Source: CAJYAN01 sp046484825
GTDB lineage: Bacteria > Pseudomonadota > Gammaproteobacteria > UBA6429 > Thiohalophilaceae
Reading direction: 5' to 3'
Assembly: GCA_046484825.1 (NCBI GenBank)
Contig: JAWOIE010000199.1
Span: 1 to 27,456, forward strand
DNA length: 27,456 nucleotides
The position numbers were made by a program, and so were the translations under genes. This document shows positions 1 through 7,214 of the stretch, in pieces; position 1 is the stretch's first letter, and every line of letters starts with the position of its first letter. The notes under the pieces are model-generated. The model worked only from the letters and a program-made list of their open reading frames with translations, searched no databases and had not been told where the DNA came from.

Positions 1-122
1 CAGGCATGAGGGAGTTATGGGTGCCTGGTTAAAATTGCGGGTAGAAAAATCACCAAATAAGTGACAATGACTCCTGGCGCTAGCCCGCAGTGATCCCATT
101 CACCTTAAAAAGATTGTGCTAA

Positions 123-291
123 GGATGCTCTGATTAAGTGCCTTTACGTCACTCCGGCGAAGGCCGGAGTCCAGGGAAATTAGAGCGGTACTGGATTATT
201 CGCTTCGCTCACCCTGCGGGCCGCCTTTGGCGTTCAACGCACTACGTGCTGATGTTCTGGCCTTCGCCAGAATGACTTTTTTAGAGGTTCC
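123..291. mobile_element. MITE with IS5-like ends and CTAA target duplication
   Basis: A 169 bp non-coding element. Its left end reads GGATGCTCTGATTAAGTG and its right end, read inward on the other strand, GGAACCTCTAAAAAAGTC (12 of 18 positions equal). It is flanked by CTAA at 119-122 and again at 292-295. Inside the tips lies a second inverted pair: GTCACTCCGGCGAAGGCC (148-165) against GTCATTCTGGCGAAGGCC on the opposite strand (259-276). Each copy can also fold on itself (CTCCGGCGAAGGCCGGAG). IS5-family transposases make 4 bp YTAR duplications such as CTAA and have tips starting GGA, so an IS5-family enzyme supplied from elsewhere is the likely mobiliser. No transposase is encoded here. The element sits 4 bp from the stop codon of the next gene. 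Confidence 0.72.
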
Positions 292-295
292 CTAA

Positions 296-490
296 CTAAT
301 GGCTGTAATCTTCCGGGAGGTGTTCGGCCCAGTAAGTATTTTCCGGATGCGCCATTCCCATCTTTTCCGCCTCGCGCTGGGCTTCACCCCAGGTCATGAC
401 TTTTTTGCGATTTTTACCCGCTTTATGTTTGAGCTTGCTGTGCCAGGCGACGATAAAGCCGGGGTCGTTTTCATGAAGGGGTTCTAACAT
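296..490 (-). CDS. Small hypothetical protein (64 aa)
   Basis: I do not recognise this family. It encodes a charged, soluble 64-residue protein with a basic centre (residues about 18-30, rich in Lys) and an acidic, aromatic C-terminus ending in DYSH. It has no signal peptide or membrane segment and no cysteine. The start is well supported: an almost ideal ribosome binding site, AAAGGAGG, ends five bases before the ATG. That site and the ordinary amino-acid composition are the main reasons to call it a gene; an opposite-strand frame of similar length lacks this support. The stop codon (296-298) directly abuts the target duplication of the MITE, so the element landed immediately downstream without disrupting the gene. 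The function is unknown. Confidence 0.6.
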   Translation of the reverse strand: MLEPLHENDPGFIVAWHSKLKHKAGKNRKKVMTWGEAQREAEKMGMAHPENTYWAEHLPEDYSH

Positions 491-640
491 GGTAGCCTCC
501 TTTGCTATGCATCAAGTTTAGATTTCCAAATAAACTATAGATGCGTGCCTGGGATTATCTACCATGCAATTTATCAGGGCATTACCGACAACCGACCTCG
601 ATTTTTGTGCGGGATTTTCAGTCCCCAACTATTCGTTATT

Positions 641-1000
641 TTATATCTTAAAAAACGCAAAAATCGTTATGTAACAGATCAGGAGTATTACCAGTATAAA
701 CGTTATGTAGCGCAGTGGAGCTTCCTGGAACATATCCCCAAAAGTCCTGGCAGTGCCCTGTGATTGCTGTAATGCGTAATCTTCCCGCGCTCTGTGCTGG
801 CGCAACTGTTGGTACTCCTCCACCAGTTGCCTGGCATCTTGTAACTGATCTTCGTTTCTCAGCCACAGGCCCGGCATTGAAATGCCAAAAGTACCTGCTG
901 AAGTTTCGTAAAAATCAATATTGTTATCCTGTAATAATTCACGAACCTCCTGCACTTCATCTTCTGGGACAAATCGAATCTTAAAAATTAAGACAGCCAT
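641..1000 (-). CDS. DUF6164 family membrane-anchored protein
   Basis: 119 residues. The N-terminal half matches the DUF6164 pattern as I remember it: a short beta strand (MAVLIFKIRFVP), an acidic helix (residues 13-24), then YETSAGTFGISMPGLW, followed by a Gln/Arg-rich helix (about 50-85). A single hydrophobic segment at about residues 97-117 ends the protein, so it is probably tail-anchored in the inner membrane with its N-terminus in the cytoplasm. The family is common in gammaproteobacteria and has no established function. No clear Shine-Dalgarno precedes the ATG. A 9 bp inverted repeat lies about 50 bp upstream. The neighbours are other small minus-strand genes and give no functional clue. 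Family assignment is from memory of its sequence pattern. Confidence 0.8.
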   Translation of the reverse strand: MAVLIFKIRFVPEDEVQEVRELLQDNNIDFYETSAGTFGISMPGLWLRNEDQLQDARQLVEEYQQLRQHRAREDYALQQSQGTARTFGDMFQEAPLRYITFILVILLICYITIFAFFKI

Positions 1001-1048
1001 AATTGGGGTTCACTAATGATCTATACGAATGGAATAAGATAGGAGTTA

Positions 1049-1069
1049 ATAACATATCAAATATGTTAT
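1049..1069. promoter_or_regulatory. AT-rich perfect inverted repeat upstream of the DUF6164 gene
   Basis: ATAACATAT (1049-1057) and ATATGTTAT (1061-1069) form a perfect 9 bp inverted repeat around CAA. It lies between two minus-strand genes, 49 bp before the start of the DUF6164 gene. There is no U-tract in the direction of transcription, so an operator fits better than a terminator. The binding protein is unknown. Confidence 0.35.
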
Positions 1070-1118
1070 AGCTAATAAACTGTAAGTGGCCTCCAGCCTG
1101 GACGGCTTTTAAACATGA

Positions 1119-1448
1119 TTACTCACCCAGATCGATGGGGCAGGCACGGTTAAATTTTCTGGCATAAAGCACCCAGAGGCCACCGCCGACAATGAATGAT
1201 ACGATAAAGGTATTCAGGTACTCCCCCAGTGGGATGAAACCGGCCAGTTTCAGGGCCAAATAGATAGAGCCCAGGGTGACGGCCATGCCGGTCAGCATGG
1301 AGCCAAAGAACAGCAGGATAGCAAGGGGTTTGTTGTCGATGTGGTTCACCACCGCGATGCCTTTGCCCAGGACAAACAGGTGCAGCGGGCGCATGAAAAA
1401 TCCGGCAAGTAGGCTAATGGTGATGAGTAGATAGAGACTTGAGTGCAT
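1119..1448 (-). CDS. Small polytopic inner-membrane protein, unknown function
   Basis: 109 residues from the ATG at 1448; a TTG five codons upstream is possible but has no better ribosome site. The protein is almost entirely hydrophobic, with three or four predicted membrane segments: about residues 3-20 (SSLYLLITISLLAGFF), 41-62 (LAILLFFGSMLTGMAV and following) and 80-100 (TFIVSFIVGGGLWVLY). The short tail ARKFNRACPIDLGE is presumably cytoplasmic. I do not recognise a family and see no catalytic or metal-binding motif apart from one cysteine in the tail. Codon use is like the surrounding core genes rather than the AT-rich island to the right. It may be co-transcribed with the DUF6164 gene 118 bp downstream. 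Confidence 0.65.
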   Translation of the reverse strand: MHSSLYLLITISLLAGFFMRPLHLFVLGKGIAVVNHIDNKPLAILLFFGSMLTGMAVTLGSIYLALKLAGFIPLGEYLNTFIVSFIVGGGLWVLYARKFNRACPIDLGE

Positions 1449-1503
1449 TGCCGTTATCTTCAATATAAAAAGGGATCTGCAAACTTATATCACATTACAG
1501 CCA

Positions 1504-1686
1504 TTAGAGTAACAGAGCGCTTCCAATCGGATAAAGCGTCGAGGCAGTGATCATCAGGCTGCTGGCGGTCAGCGTCTCCACGCCGTAATCTTCAACCGGA
1601 ATGTTGAATAAGTAGTAGATGAGGTCAGATAAAACTTTCTTCTGTCCGCCAGCGTTTGGGAGGTAAGGTGGGTCTACCTGCTGAGT
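1504..1686 (-). pseudogene. Start-less ORF remnant at the edge of the AT-rich island
   Basis: This 60-codon reading frame ends with TAA at 1504-1506 and is bounded upstream by an in-frame TAG at 1687-1689. It has no usable start codon near its beginning. The translation looks protein-like (for example VLSDLIYYLFNIPVEDYGVE, then LTASSLMITASTLYPIGS), suggesting the C-terminus of a gene whose front is lost. The family was not recognised. Between it and the large gene at 1849 lies about 160 bp with no gene; it holds a perfect palindrome GGTCAAGTTGACC at 1697-1709. Together these cover the 400 bp without intact genes from 1449 to 1848. Confidence 0.3.
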
Positions 1687-1848
1687 CTAGCTAAGGGGTC
1701 AAGTTGACCGATAGCCATAAACGGAATGTGGTAGTTAATCAAGGCCCTCATTTCTCGAAAAGCGCAGACCAGGGGAGTCATGGGGGAGTTAGGGATGTTC
1801 TGTAAAATTCCTGCTTGACATAGAACGCTTATGGGCGTCATTTTTGGA

Positions 1849-4800
1849 TTAAATAATACTTTGTTGATCCCATTTTTCACCAACCAGCATAGCGTTAATT
1901 CCAGCCGCACCTCTCATAGTAAACCCAAGATCAAACTCAATATCTGAACCTTCATGTAGAACATCCCATTCATCCTGATTAAAGGCTCTAAAATGAAAGT
2001 AAACATCTGCCTTTATTGATTCAACAAATGCGAAACAGAAACTCTCCTGCTTACTTTTTATCCTTCCTCTATATCTTATTATCTTTCCATCTTTATTTCG
2101 TACTAATCCCCGAACTTTATGCTTTATGTTTGATGGTAGTTTTACTCTACCGAGATGTGTACATATCTTATTTGATAGAAACCTATCACCATATAAAAAA
2201 TTATGCCGCGCATACCAAAATTGTGCGCCGTAATTAGTATCACCATCTATAAAACTTCTTCTTAAGTGTTCGATTATTTTATCTGAGTTACTTACCTCAT
2301 CATCAGCAATATAAATCATTGCAAGCTGTAAATGTGACTCAGGGTTTAAAGGGTTAACAGAAATACTCTTACGCAAAATCTCAGTTGCTTTTTTGTTGTC
2401 ACCACTGTATTGCTGCGCCAGACGGGATGCAATAAAACCATTTCCGGGATTCGCAGAATACGCCCTTTCAAGCGCAGCGATAGCTGCAGGCTTATCACGC
2501 AACACTTCAGCCAATCTTGATTTTGAAGTCAGCAAGTGTTCATCTTCCGGAAAACGTTGCAACCCTTCATAAATTTCTTTTTCACACTCTTTTATTGAAT
2601 CAGTAATAACACGATCTGTGAGTTGGTCTGAAGTAGCAACCCCCATTCTTTTTAGTCTGTCATCGATATCATCAATATATATCTGCACTAAAGCACTTCT
2701 CACATGCGAACTTTTCGCTCTGTCTTTAACTTTTTCAAGTAACGAAATTGCTGTTCTTCTATTTTTATCTCTTTCTATAACTTTATCTGATACATTTGCT
2801 AATCGGCGTAATATTCTCGACTTTGTATGAATAATTGGAATTGACAGACCATCTGAAAGCTCCTCAGATTTTTGAATAGATGCCAATGCCTCGTAAATAT
2901 CTCCATTCGGATGATTTAATTCTAAAATCGCTTTCTGATGCTTAATATGAGCCAAACTTGCATTTGATTCTTCTGCTGCAAGAAATATCTGTTCAGCTAA
3001 TTCTTTGCTTGAGAAAATTCCCGCAAGATATTTTCCTTTCAATATTTGTGAAAATGCTTCTTCATCTGTTTTAAAATCAACATTCAAATATTTAATAATG
3101 CGAATTAGTTGGTTTGCTTTATCGTTAGGATTCTTTAAAGCTTGCTGAAATACAAACTCCGCTATTAATTGGTGTCGACTTCTATACGTATAGTCTCGGA
3201 ATACTGGATGCTTTTCGACATGAACCACATGTTCAAGTGGCTTCAAAAATTTCGCATTAAAATCCTCGAAATTAATACCGGAAACTCGTGATATCAACCC
3301 CGCTCTTGCTGGCACACCCAATCTATGAAAAGTACAAATGTCTAGGTATAAAATCCTGGCTTCATCAGGGATGATGTTAAGGTACTCATTATATACAATT
3401 TCTTCAAATGGTTTTCCTGATGTAGCTTCATGCAGTGCCACAAGCAGCTGTCGTTCAGCAGTCAAATGAAATGCGTTGACTTGCTCTGGTCGAGAAAGTC
3501 TCTCAAGCTCACCCAAACATTTGTGTTGACTTAACTTATCCAACAAACCCTCAATCTCATTTTCAGATAAGTTTCTAGCTTCTACTTCATAATTTATATC
3601 AGGATCTAGATCCTCACCATAGATATTCCATTCGTTTGTTCTGGCAGAAAGGAAAAGTGTGATTCTTATTTTTTCCCTTTCACAAAATTCAATCAAGTGA
3701 ATAATCTCAGGTATGCGACCTGTAATATTATCTATTGCAATATAGATTCTTTCATTAATCAGACTATAAAGCTCTAGCAGTAAATCCTCTCTAATAGTTG
3801 AATAATCCTTTATACCTATGACAAATTTTTCAAAATCATGCGCAGCCTCCCAAGCCGTACGCCTAACAATCACACTTTTACCACTGCCTGCAAAACCTTT
3901 TACCAATACTGCATGTACAATTGTATTAGGCTCATCAACAACACTTTCAAGAAGAATGTCATCAATCACTTTTCTTCTTATATCTAACCCAGCCTCAAAC
4001 ACACCCCAATCATTGCTTGTGCCATTATAAAATTCTTTTGCTTCGACGCCCTTCATAGGCATGCCGGGATATAAATGTTCAAGATCAGTACTAAAATATT
4101 GGGTTAACTTGTTAGAAGGTCTTGCATGTGAAGCTATCCATTTTGAAAAAGTATAGCTTTCTTGCTTCTTTAATATACCCAGTAGCCGCTTATCTTTAGG
4201 GATCGTAGTATCAAGATATTTTAAAAATTCTTCAAAACTAGATTGAATAGGAATAAAGCGCCGTGAACTCCAATAACGTTTATCAATATCATCTAATCCC
4301 GGCCGCACAACAGCATAAGTGGGCCGTGATATTGCTCTATCACCAATATCAAATAATATATCCTGAATATTCGGATCGGAAATGTTATATCCGCAGAATA
4401 TAACAGGGAAATCTCTTGCCCATTCATTAAAGGCATTAAAAATTCGTGTTCTATTATTTTTATGTTTTGAATATTCTTCGCTAGCCAATATCAATGGCAA
4501 CTTATTGTCACTAACTTCTGTTATTGATCCATGCAACTTTAAGTAAATAAGGTTTTCAGGTATCTTTAATTTCTCATAAATATTATCGCCATCTCTAATA
4601 ACTGGTTTAAGTTTTTGTATAGAGGAGCTGTTTTTATTATAAACCTTCTCAATAATCAGATCATAATTAGTGGTTACAATTGAATGCCATTTAAACTTTG
4701 CAATCAAGCTATGAAACTCAGCGGGTTCAATCGGCTCTAGAAGCTCTTTAATTTTTGATTGTACTGCCTGCAAGCCAGCATCATCTTTAGCAAATTCCGC

Positions 4801-4992
4801 AACTTGTGCTAGTGAACAACTTTTTTTAGCCCCACCTAAAAATGAATCACTTAAAATATCTCTCAATTGGTTCGCATCAGGTGGCTCAAAACCATCTTTG
4901 GATTTAGCCCCCTTTATCGCGCCAGCCCCAAGAAATAATATTGCTTCACCACTACATATTTTATCGATTAAATAGTCAGAAAGTTTATCCAT
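1849..4992 (-). CDS. SIR2 - STAND-like NTPase - TPR - cold-shock-domain protein, putative anti-phage effector
   Basis: 1047 residues in four modules. (1) SIR2-type NADase fold, about 1-260: LFLGAGA (19-25), TTNYD (107-111), LHGS with likely catalytic His154, and GYNISDPN (201-208) are all intact. (2) P-loop NTPase, about 330-560: Walker A GFAGSGKS (365-372), a Walker B-like RIYIAIDN (415-422) and LFLSARTNEW (446-455), as in STAND ATPases. (3) Helical TPR-like region, about 640-945, for example AAIAALERAYSANPG. (4) C-terminal cold-shock/OB domain, about 973-1037: FCFAFV (RNP1-like), DVYFHF (RNP2-like), then LHEGSDIEF. SIR2-STAND proteins (Avs5) and DSR-type SIR2 proteins defend against phage by depleting NAD. 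By analogy the TPR/CSD end should sense a phage protein or nucleic acid and the NTPase should oligomerise; that part is inference. The gene is much more AT-rich than its neighbours and alone in its orientation unit, indicating transfer. AGAGG lies 12 bases before the ATG. Confidence 0.88.
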   Translation of the reverse strand: MDKLSDYLIDKICSGEAILFLGAGAIKGAKSKDGFEPPDANQLRDILSDSFLGGAKKSCSLAQVAEFAKDDAGLQAVQSKIKELLEPIEPAEFHSLIAKFKWHSIVTTNYDLIIEKVYNKNSSSIQKLKPVIRDGDNIYEKLKIPENLIYLKLHGSITEVSDNKLPLILASEEYSKHKNNRTRIFNAFNEWARDFPVIFCGYNISDPNIQDILFDIGDRAISRPTYAVVRPGLDDIDKRYWSSRRFIPIQSSFEEFLKYLDTTIPKDKRLLGILKKQESYTFSKWIASHARPSNKLTQYFSTDLEHLYPGMPMKGVEAKEFYNGTSNDWGVFEAGLDIRRKVIDDILLESVVDEPNTIVHAVLVKGFAGSGKSVIVRRTAWEAAHDFEKFVIGIKDYSTIREDLLLELYSLINERIYIAIDNITGRIPEIIHLIEFCEREKIRITLFLSARTNEWNIYGEDLDPDINYEVEARNLSENEIEGLLDKLSQHKCLGELERLSRPEQVNAFHLTAERQLLVALHEATSGKPFEEIVYNEYLNIIPDEARILYLDICTFHRLGVPARAGLISRVSGINFEDFNAKFLKPLEHVVHVEKHPVFRDYTYRSRHQLIAEFVFQQALKNPNDKANQLIRIIKYLNVDFKTDEEAFSQILKGKYLAGIFSSKELAEQIFLAAEESNASLAHIKHQKAILELNHPNGDIYEALASIQKSEELSDGLSIPIIHTKSRILRRLANVSDKVIERDKNRRTAISLLEKVKDRAKSSHVRSALVQIYIDDIDDRLKRMGVATSDQLTDRVITDSIKECEKEIYEGLQRFPEDEHLLTSKSRLAEVLRDKPAAIAALERAYSANPGNGFIASRLAQQYSGDNKKATEILRKSISVNPLNPESHLQLAMIYIADDEVSNSDKIIEHLRRSFIDGDTNYGAQFWYARHNFLYGDRFLSNKICTHLGRVKLPSNIKHKVRGLVRNKDGKIIRYRGRIKSKQESFCFAFVESIKADVYFHFRAFNQDEWDVLHEGSDIEFDLGFTMRGAAGINAMLVGEKWDQQSII

Positions 4993-5039
4993 CTTTTATA
5001 TGTGCCTCTGTATCTACCCAATAACGGTGGAAGAACACA

Positions 5040-5062
5040 GTTTCAGATAATATTCCTGAAAC
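5040..5062. promoter_or_regulatory. Inverted repeat upstream of the SIR2-STAND gene
   Basis: GTTTCAG (5040-5046) and CTGAAAC (5056-5062) form a perfect 7 bp inverted repeat with an AT-only-but-one spacer of 9 bp, 48-70 bp before the start codon of the SIR2 gene. This is where a promoter-overlapping operator would sit. The spacer read on the minus strand contains TATTAT, a possible -10, but no convincing -35 accompanies it. Confidence 0.35.
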
Positions 5063-5385
5063 AATTAATACTCACCACCCACCACATATTCCAATACCTC
5101 CACTACCTGCTCCGGTATCTCACACACCGCATTCACTCAAGAACCGCTCCCCGTTTCCCCTTTAGAACCCCTTTCGAATTACATTAAGGATTTTCTGAAC
5201 AAGTTCTAGTCGTCATGTACTTCCTGCCCCTAGATTCTCTTCGAGCATCATCAGGGATTCCCTAAACTTGCTACACATGTTCTGGTCCCCTCGCAAGCTC
5301 TGTCTGGTCGCGCAATAATGACCAAAACTGACTTTTAAGCTACGCCACATCCTTCAAGGCATGGGTCAAAACCATTACATGCCGC
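5063..5385. other. Intergenic stretch with degenerate coding traces
   Basis: No intact gene was found. On the minus strand a short GTG-initiated frame of about 23 codons (reads VCEIPEQVVEVLEYVVGGEY) ends near 5071. Other short open stretches are broken by stops in different frames, as expected from decayed mobile or coding DNA. I looked for a RelE/HigB-type toxin partner for the adjacent antitoxin and saw none. Confidence 0.4.
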
Positions 5386-5712
5386 CTAAGCCGCGTCTTT
5401 CTTCAGCTTGACCTTAAACTGTACCGCCTCATGTTCCTGCAAGACCATCAGGATCGCTACCAGGTTCTCTGCCGTGGGATTACCGGTAGGTCCGAGCATA
5501 CGTTGCAGGCTTTTTTCTGACTTACCGACTTCTTCGGCCAGCTTTTCAAATCCAATTGTCGCGTTGACATAATCGCGTAATAAGCCCCTGCCCGCCGCCA
5601 GTTCGCCAGTCAGGATTTCATTGACGGCCTCTTCCAGCAGGGCACGACGAAAGCGGGCATCACGTTGTGCCCTTGCCTGTACTGTTTCACGAAAGTGGCG
5701 TGTTAGTGCCAT
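5386..5712 (-). CDS. Orphan HigA-like antitoxin / HTH transcriptional regulator
   Basis: 108 residues. The protein matches the addiction-module antidote / XRE-like family that begins with ALTRHFRETVQARAQRD and contains FRRALLEEAV, then LLRDYVNATIGFE, and a helix-turn-helix formed by KLAEEVGKSEKSLQRMLG, GNPTAENL and the following helix (residues about 55-95). It is expected to be a cytoplasmic DNA-binding protein that neutralises a RelE/HigB-type toxin and represses its own promoter. In the usual arrangement the toxin gene is adjacent; here neither the 390 bp downstream nor the 245 bp upstream encodes one, so it is an orphan or the toxin has decayed. A perfect 9 bp inverted repeat sits 30 bp upstream of the start. 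ATG start at 5712. Confidence 0.8.
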   Translation of the reverse strand: MALTRHFRETVQARAQRDARFRRALLEEAVNEILTGELAAGRGLLRDYVNATIGFEKLAEEVGKSEKSLQRMLGPTGNPTAENLVAILMVLQEHEAVQFKVKLKKDAA

Positions 5713-5741
5713 ATCAGATTACCCACAAATGCTATCTATAT

Positions 5742-5770
5742 AAAGGTAACTTATGTGTTACCTTTGTCAA
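5742..5770 (-). promoter_or_regulatory. Operator and probable promoter of the antitoxin-like gene
   Basis: AAAGGTAAC (5742-5750) and GTTACCTTT (5757-5765) make a perfect 9 bp inverted repeat with a 6 bp spacer. On the minus strand a consensus -35, TTGACA (5770-5765), overlaps one edge and an AT-rich TATATAG lies just past the other. The repeat would therefore fill the promoter spacer, a typical autorepressor site. The -35/-10 distance (about 20-22 bp) is longer than ideal. Confidence 0.6.
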
Positions 5771-5956
5771 GCAGGCGTGGCGGGGGAAGTTGCGGCTATT
5801 CTGGTAAAAAGATTAATTTTTCGATGCTAAAGGATACGTGTCTGGGAGATGACGGATGTCCAGCGATAAATCCTCCTCCCATGTTGAACCCCTGGGCGTG
5901 TCGCTGATGTCTGTAAAGAATTTGCTGGGTGTCCAGAACCGCACCCGCCAAGTTGG

Positions 5957-6781
5957 TTATGTGCCTGGGTAGGTTGCGCTCTTTGCTGTTGCATCATGAG
6001 CATGAAGGGCTGGGCTACAGGCGGAACAGGTGCCTGAAGGCTGGGCCGCACGGGGCCAGGTATTCCAGAGCGAGGCGCCAACCAGTACGGTCAGGGCCGT
6101 CCACATCAGCACGTCACTGTCGGTAAAGAAGGTACTTGCTAGTAACGGCGCAGCGGCCAGGCTACCCAGTAGTAGCGGGCCATAGCCGCGTCGCTGCCGG
6201 GCGCGAAAGCCCAGGGCAAAGAGGGCGATGCCGATGAAGGCCAGCATCGCAGGCAACAGGTAGGGCGTGTAGTCAAAAAAGCCCAGGCCGAGGGAACTCC
6301 ATAAACCGGCATAGGCTGGCCAGCAGGCGGGACAGGTGAGTTTGGGCAAAAGCGCCGTGCCTACGCCGGGCAGCAGACTGAGATTGAGGGCGAACAGGCG
6401 CCGTGCGGGGGGCGGTGTTCCGGGCGGTGCTGGGATCGGTTCTTGGATCGTTTCCGGGATTAACTCTGGCGTGGTAGCGCCCTGGCGTAAGGCCGCCGCG
6501 ATTTGTGCCAGTGGCGGGACGCCGAGGTTGGGGCTGTCGGTGTCGGCGTACACGCGGCAACACAGATCATCACGCGTGGCCGCTTCGCCGGTGATATCGA
6601 CACCATTCACCAGAATGGTGGGTGAGCCATAGCCCCGGGTATAGGCGGGCGCATCGGCACGCGCTACATCCCACTCCTGCCACCGCGGCTCCAGGCCAGC
6701 GGCACTAAAGGCGCGCCGCAGTTGCTCGCGCGCGGCCGCGATATTCGGGCAGGTCTGTTCATAGACCAGTTCGACCTTCAT
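5957..6781 (-). CDS. Thioredoxin-like / MerC-like membrane fusion, metal (mercury-type) resistance
   Basis: 274 residues from the ATG at 6781, which overlaps the merR-like stop as ATGA; an upstream in-frame start would run into that gene. Residues 1-100 form a thioredoxin-like domain beginning MKVELVYEQTCPN with GYGSPTILVNG (the cis-Pro loop) and a vicinal Cys pair, DLCCRVY (C74, C75). A proline-rich linker (about 108-127) leads to a MerC-like membrane domain with about four helices (132-241) and Cys pair TCPAC (C150, C153) at the first helix. The tail carries CSAC (C252, C255) and HAH. MerC proteins import Hg(II) using a membrane Cys pair. The cysteine relay from soluble domain to membrane suggests thiol-mediated metal handling; the actual metal is inferred. 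It is co-transcribed with the MerR-type regulator. Confidence 0.75.
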   Translation of the reverse strand: MKVELVYEQTCPNIAAAREQLRRAFSAAGLEPRWQEWDVARADAPAYTRGYGSPTILVNGVDITGEAATRDDLCCRVYADTDSPNLGVPPLAQIAAALRQGATTPELIPETIQEPIPAPPGTPPPARRLFALNLSLLPGVGTALLPKLTCPACWPAYAGLWSSLGLGFFDYTPYLLPAMLAFIGIALFALGFRARQRRGYGPLLLGSLAAAPLLASTFFTDSDVLMWTALTVLVGASLWNTWPRAAQPSGTCSACSPALHAHDATAKSATYPGT

Positions 6782-7194
6782 GATGGTGCTATCTCCTCTT
6801 GATTCAGGGCATCCAGTATCGGGCAGTCGCTGCCTGCTCCCGCGTCCGGACATTGCCGGGCCAACGTCAGCAGCGCGGCCCGCATGGCCTGCAATTCACG
6901 GATGCGGACATCAATGTCCGCGACCTTCCTGTCCGCGCGTTGCTTTACCTGGGCGCAGGTGGTGTGCGGATCGGCGCGTAATGAGAGCAGTTCCTCTATC
7001 TCCCGCAGGGTGAAGCCCACCTGCTTGGCGCGCTGAATAAAACGCACCCGTTGCAAGACCGACTCGGCATAGAGCCGGTAACCGGCCGCGCTGCGCGCCG
7101 GCCGTGGCAACAGGCCCTCGCGCTCGTAATAACGCAGCGCCTCCACACTGGTGCCGCTCTGTCTGGCCACCTGGCCAATGGTCAGGGTTGTCAT
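6778..7194 (-). CDS. MerR-family metal-responsive regulator
   Basis: 138 residues. The N-terminal winged helix is typical of the family: TIGQVARQSGTSVEALRYYE (5-24), then GYRLY. It is followed by the long dimerisation helix and a metal loop. Cys80, Cys115 and Cys124 have the same spacing (35 and 9) as the Hg(II)-binding cysteines 82/117/126 of Tn501 MerR and as those of the lead regulator PbrR. The loop CPDAGAGSDCPIL resembles MerR. ZntR-like Zn sensors have an extra Cys next to the second one, absent here. It is the first gene of its own operon and should autoregulate it by twisting the long-spacer promoter just upstream. Hg or Pb is the best guess for the metal; the downstream MerC-like partner favours Hg. 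Confidence 0.85.
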   Translation of the reverse strand: MTTLTIGQVARQSGTSVEALRYYEREGLLPRPARSAAGYRLYAESVLQRVRFIQRAKQVGFTLREIEELLSLRADPHTTCAQVKQRADRKVADIDVRIRELQAMRAALLTLARQCPDAGAGSDCPILDALNQEEIAPS

Positions 7195-7214
7195 GGGATA
7201 CCTCGTACACAGGG

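Noticed and set aside
1..27. Short inverted repeat CAGGCA / TGCCTG at the left end
   Set aside because: Only six bases with a 15-base gap; could be chance. Not enough to claim a second fold-back artefact like the one at the right end.
148..276. CRISPR-like repeated GGCGAAGGCC units
   Set aside because: Two copies only, in inverted orientation, without spacers; they are the inner repeats of the MITE.
1674..1910. 78-residue minus-strand ORF overlapping the end of the SIR2 gene
   Set aside because: The start lies within the large gene in another frame, there is no ribosome site, and the sequence is not convincing as a protein.
5002..5187. Plus-strand 61-residue ORF between the SIR2 gene and the antitoxin
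   Set aside because: No ribosome site, no recognisable fold, and frame-broken coding traces exist on the other strand; not supported as a toxin.
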